Below are positions 63,780-64,000 of a DNA stretch of 64,000 nt, one piece after another. This stretch comes from Culturomica massiliensis (lineage in GTDB: Bacteria; Bacteroidota; Bacteroidia; Bacteroidales; Marinifilaceae): NCBI RefSeq assembly GCF_900091655.1, contig NZ_LT594621.1:1798001-1862000 (forward strand), in the 5' to 3' direction. The position numbers and the translations under genes are program-made. Position 1 is the first letter of the stretch. Every line of letters begins with the position of its first letter. Below the pieces are notes generated by a model. The model was not told the origin of the DNA, did no database searches, and saw only the letters and a list, made by a program, of their open reading frames with translations.

Positions 63780-64000
63780 CTAAAACAGTTCAACTTTCGT
63801 GTGTCTGTTGGCTTCGGTCGGCAGATAGTCGGCAATTCCACCTCTGCTGATTTTTGTGATCCTTTCTGCAGGAATGCCGCGCTGTTTCAGTTCCGAAACG
63901 ATAAAGTCCGCTCTTGACTGGCTCAATGAATCATTGATGCCGGATGTCCCTGTAGAACTGTCCGCAGCCCCGGTAACTCTTACATGCAAGTCATATTTCT
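63780..64000 (-). CDS. OmpA-family protein, C-terminal part (runs off the window)
   Basis: The last 73 or so residues of an OmpA C-terminal-like peptidoglycan-binding domain. NDSLSQSRADFIVSEL is followed by GIPAERITKISRGG, and NRHTKVELF is the end. The frame remains open at the window edge, so the N-terminal barrel is not visible. Confidence 0.8.
   Translation of the reverse strand, partial: KYDLHVRVTGAADSSTGTSGINDSLSQSRADFIVSELKQRGIPAERITKISRGGIADYLPTEANRHTKVELF

Overview
The window is a stretch of a large Bacteroidales (Bacteroides/Parabacteroides/Phocaeicola-type) conjugative element, integrative or plasmid-like. The evidence is Bacteroides-type transfer genes (TraN, TraO, a MobC-type coupling protein), promoters of the Bacteroides -7 class (TAnnTTTG), IS4351 next to ermF, lipoproteins with Bacteroidales signal peptides, and a Bacteroidetes histone-H1-like gene near the right end. 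The transfer backbone is visibly more GC-rich than the AT-rich cargo.

Layout. (1) 0-7.5 kb: end of the tra operon, with an orphan DNA methyltransferase, traN, traO and a lipoprotein. An antisense AbiE-type toxin-antitoxin pair follows, then the coupling protein and a lysozyme. (2) 7.5-17.9 kb: a decaying cargo island of mostly exported proteins. It holds a CPBP protease with a frameshift, a DUF6624 protein, an M1 peptidase split by IS4351, a degenerate aspartyl-protease-like protein, a GExH (TIKI/ChaN/erythromycin-esterase-like) protein split by an IS4-family element, a fused acetyltransferase and a second GExH protein. (3) 17.9-27.1 kb and 31.9-38.2 kb: minus-strand maintenance and early-entry genes. 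These are small conserved proteins, RadC, ParB, ParA with a ribbon-helix-helix partner, SSB, DUF4313 and a 1661-residue methyltransferase-helicase resembling phage P1 DarB. (4) 27.4-31.6 kb: a second IS4351 with ermF (MLS resistance), an attC-like hairpin, a relaxase remnant and an aspartyl-protease-like gene. (5) 38.7-41.5 kb: two lipoproteins, a small gene and a phosphoribosyltransferase remnant. (6) 42.3-58.1 kb: one long plus-strand operon of fifteen genes driven from a divergent control region. It encodes conserved transfer accessory proteins, a Toprim protein, exported proteins, wall hydrolases, a second SSB-like protein and ArdC-type anti-restriction proteins. (7) 58-64 kb: a methyltransferase/DUF2867 insert between duplicated terminators, small genes, another aspartyl-protease-like gene, a histone-H1-like gene and the end of an OmpA-family gene.

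The most notable observation is a family of nine long, structured, roughly 200-nt elements. Each sits immediately upstream of a minus-strand gene or operon of the maintenance and anti-restriction set (ssb, radC, parB operon, DUF4313, the DarB-like gene and others). They share an architecture: a proximal hairpin, a long-range outer stem, and an apical hairpin flanked by AATAC on one side and GGAAG or a close variant on the other. The stem sequences differ from copy to copy with compensating changes. I infer that they are either a new cis-regulatory RNA family or single-stranded-DNA promoters of the Frpo/ssi kind, used when the transferred strand enters the recipient. A second notable feature is a candidate -1 ribosomal frameshift site (A AAA AAC) in a transfer-operon gene.

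Limits: no database search, folding or alignment program was run. Family names come from recognition of motifs and sequence style. Coordinates of non-coding features may be off by a base or two.
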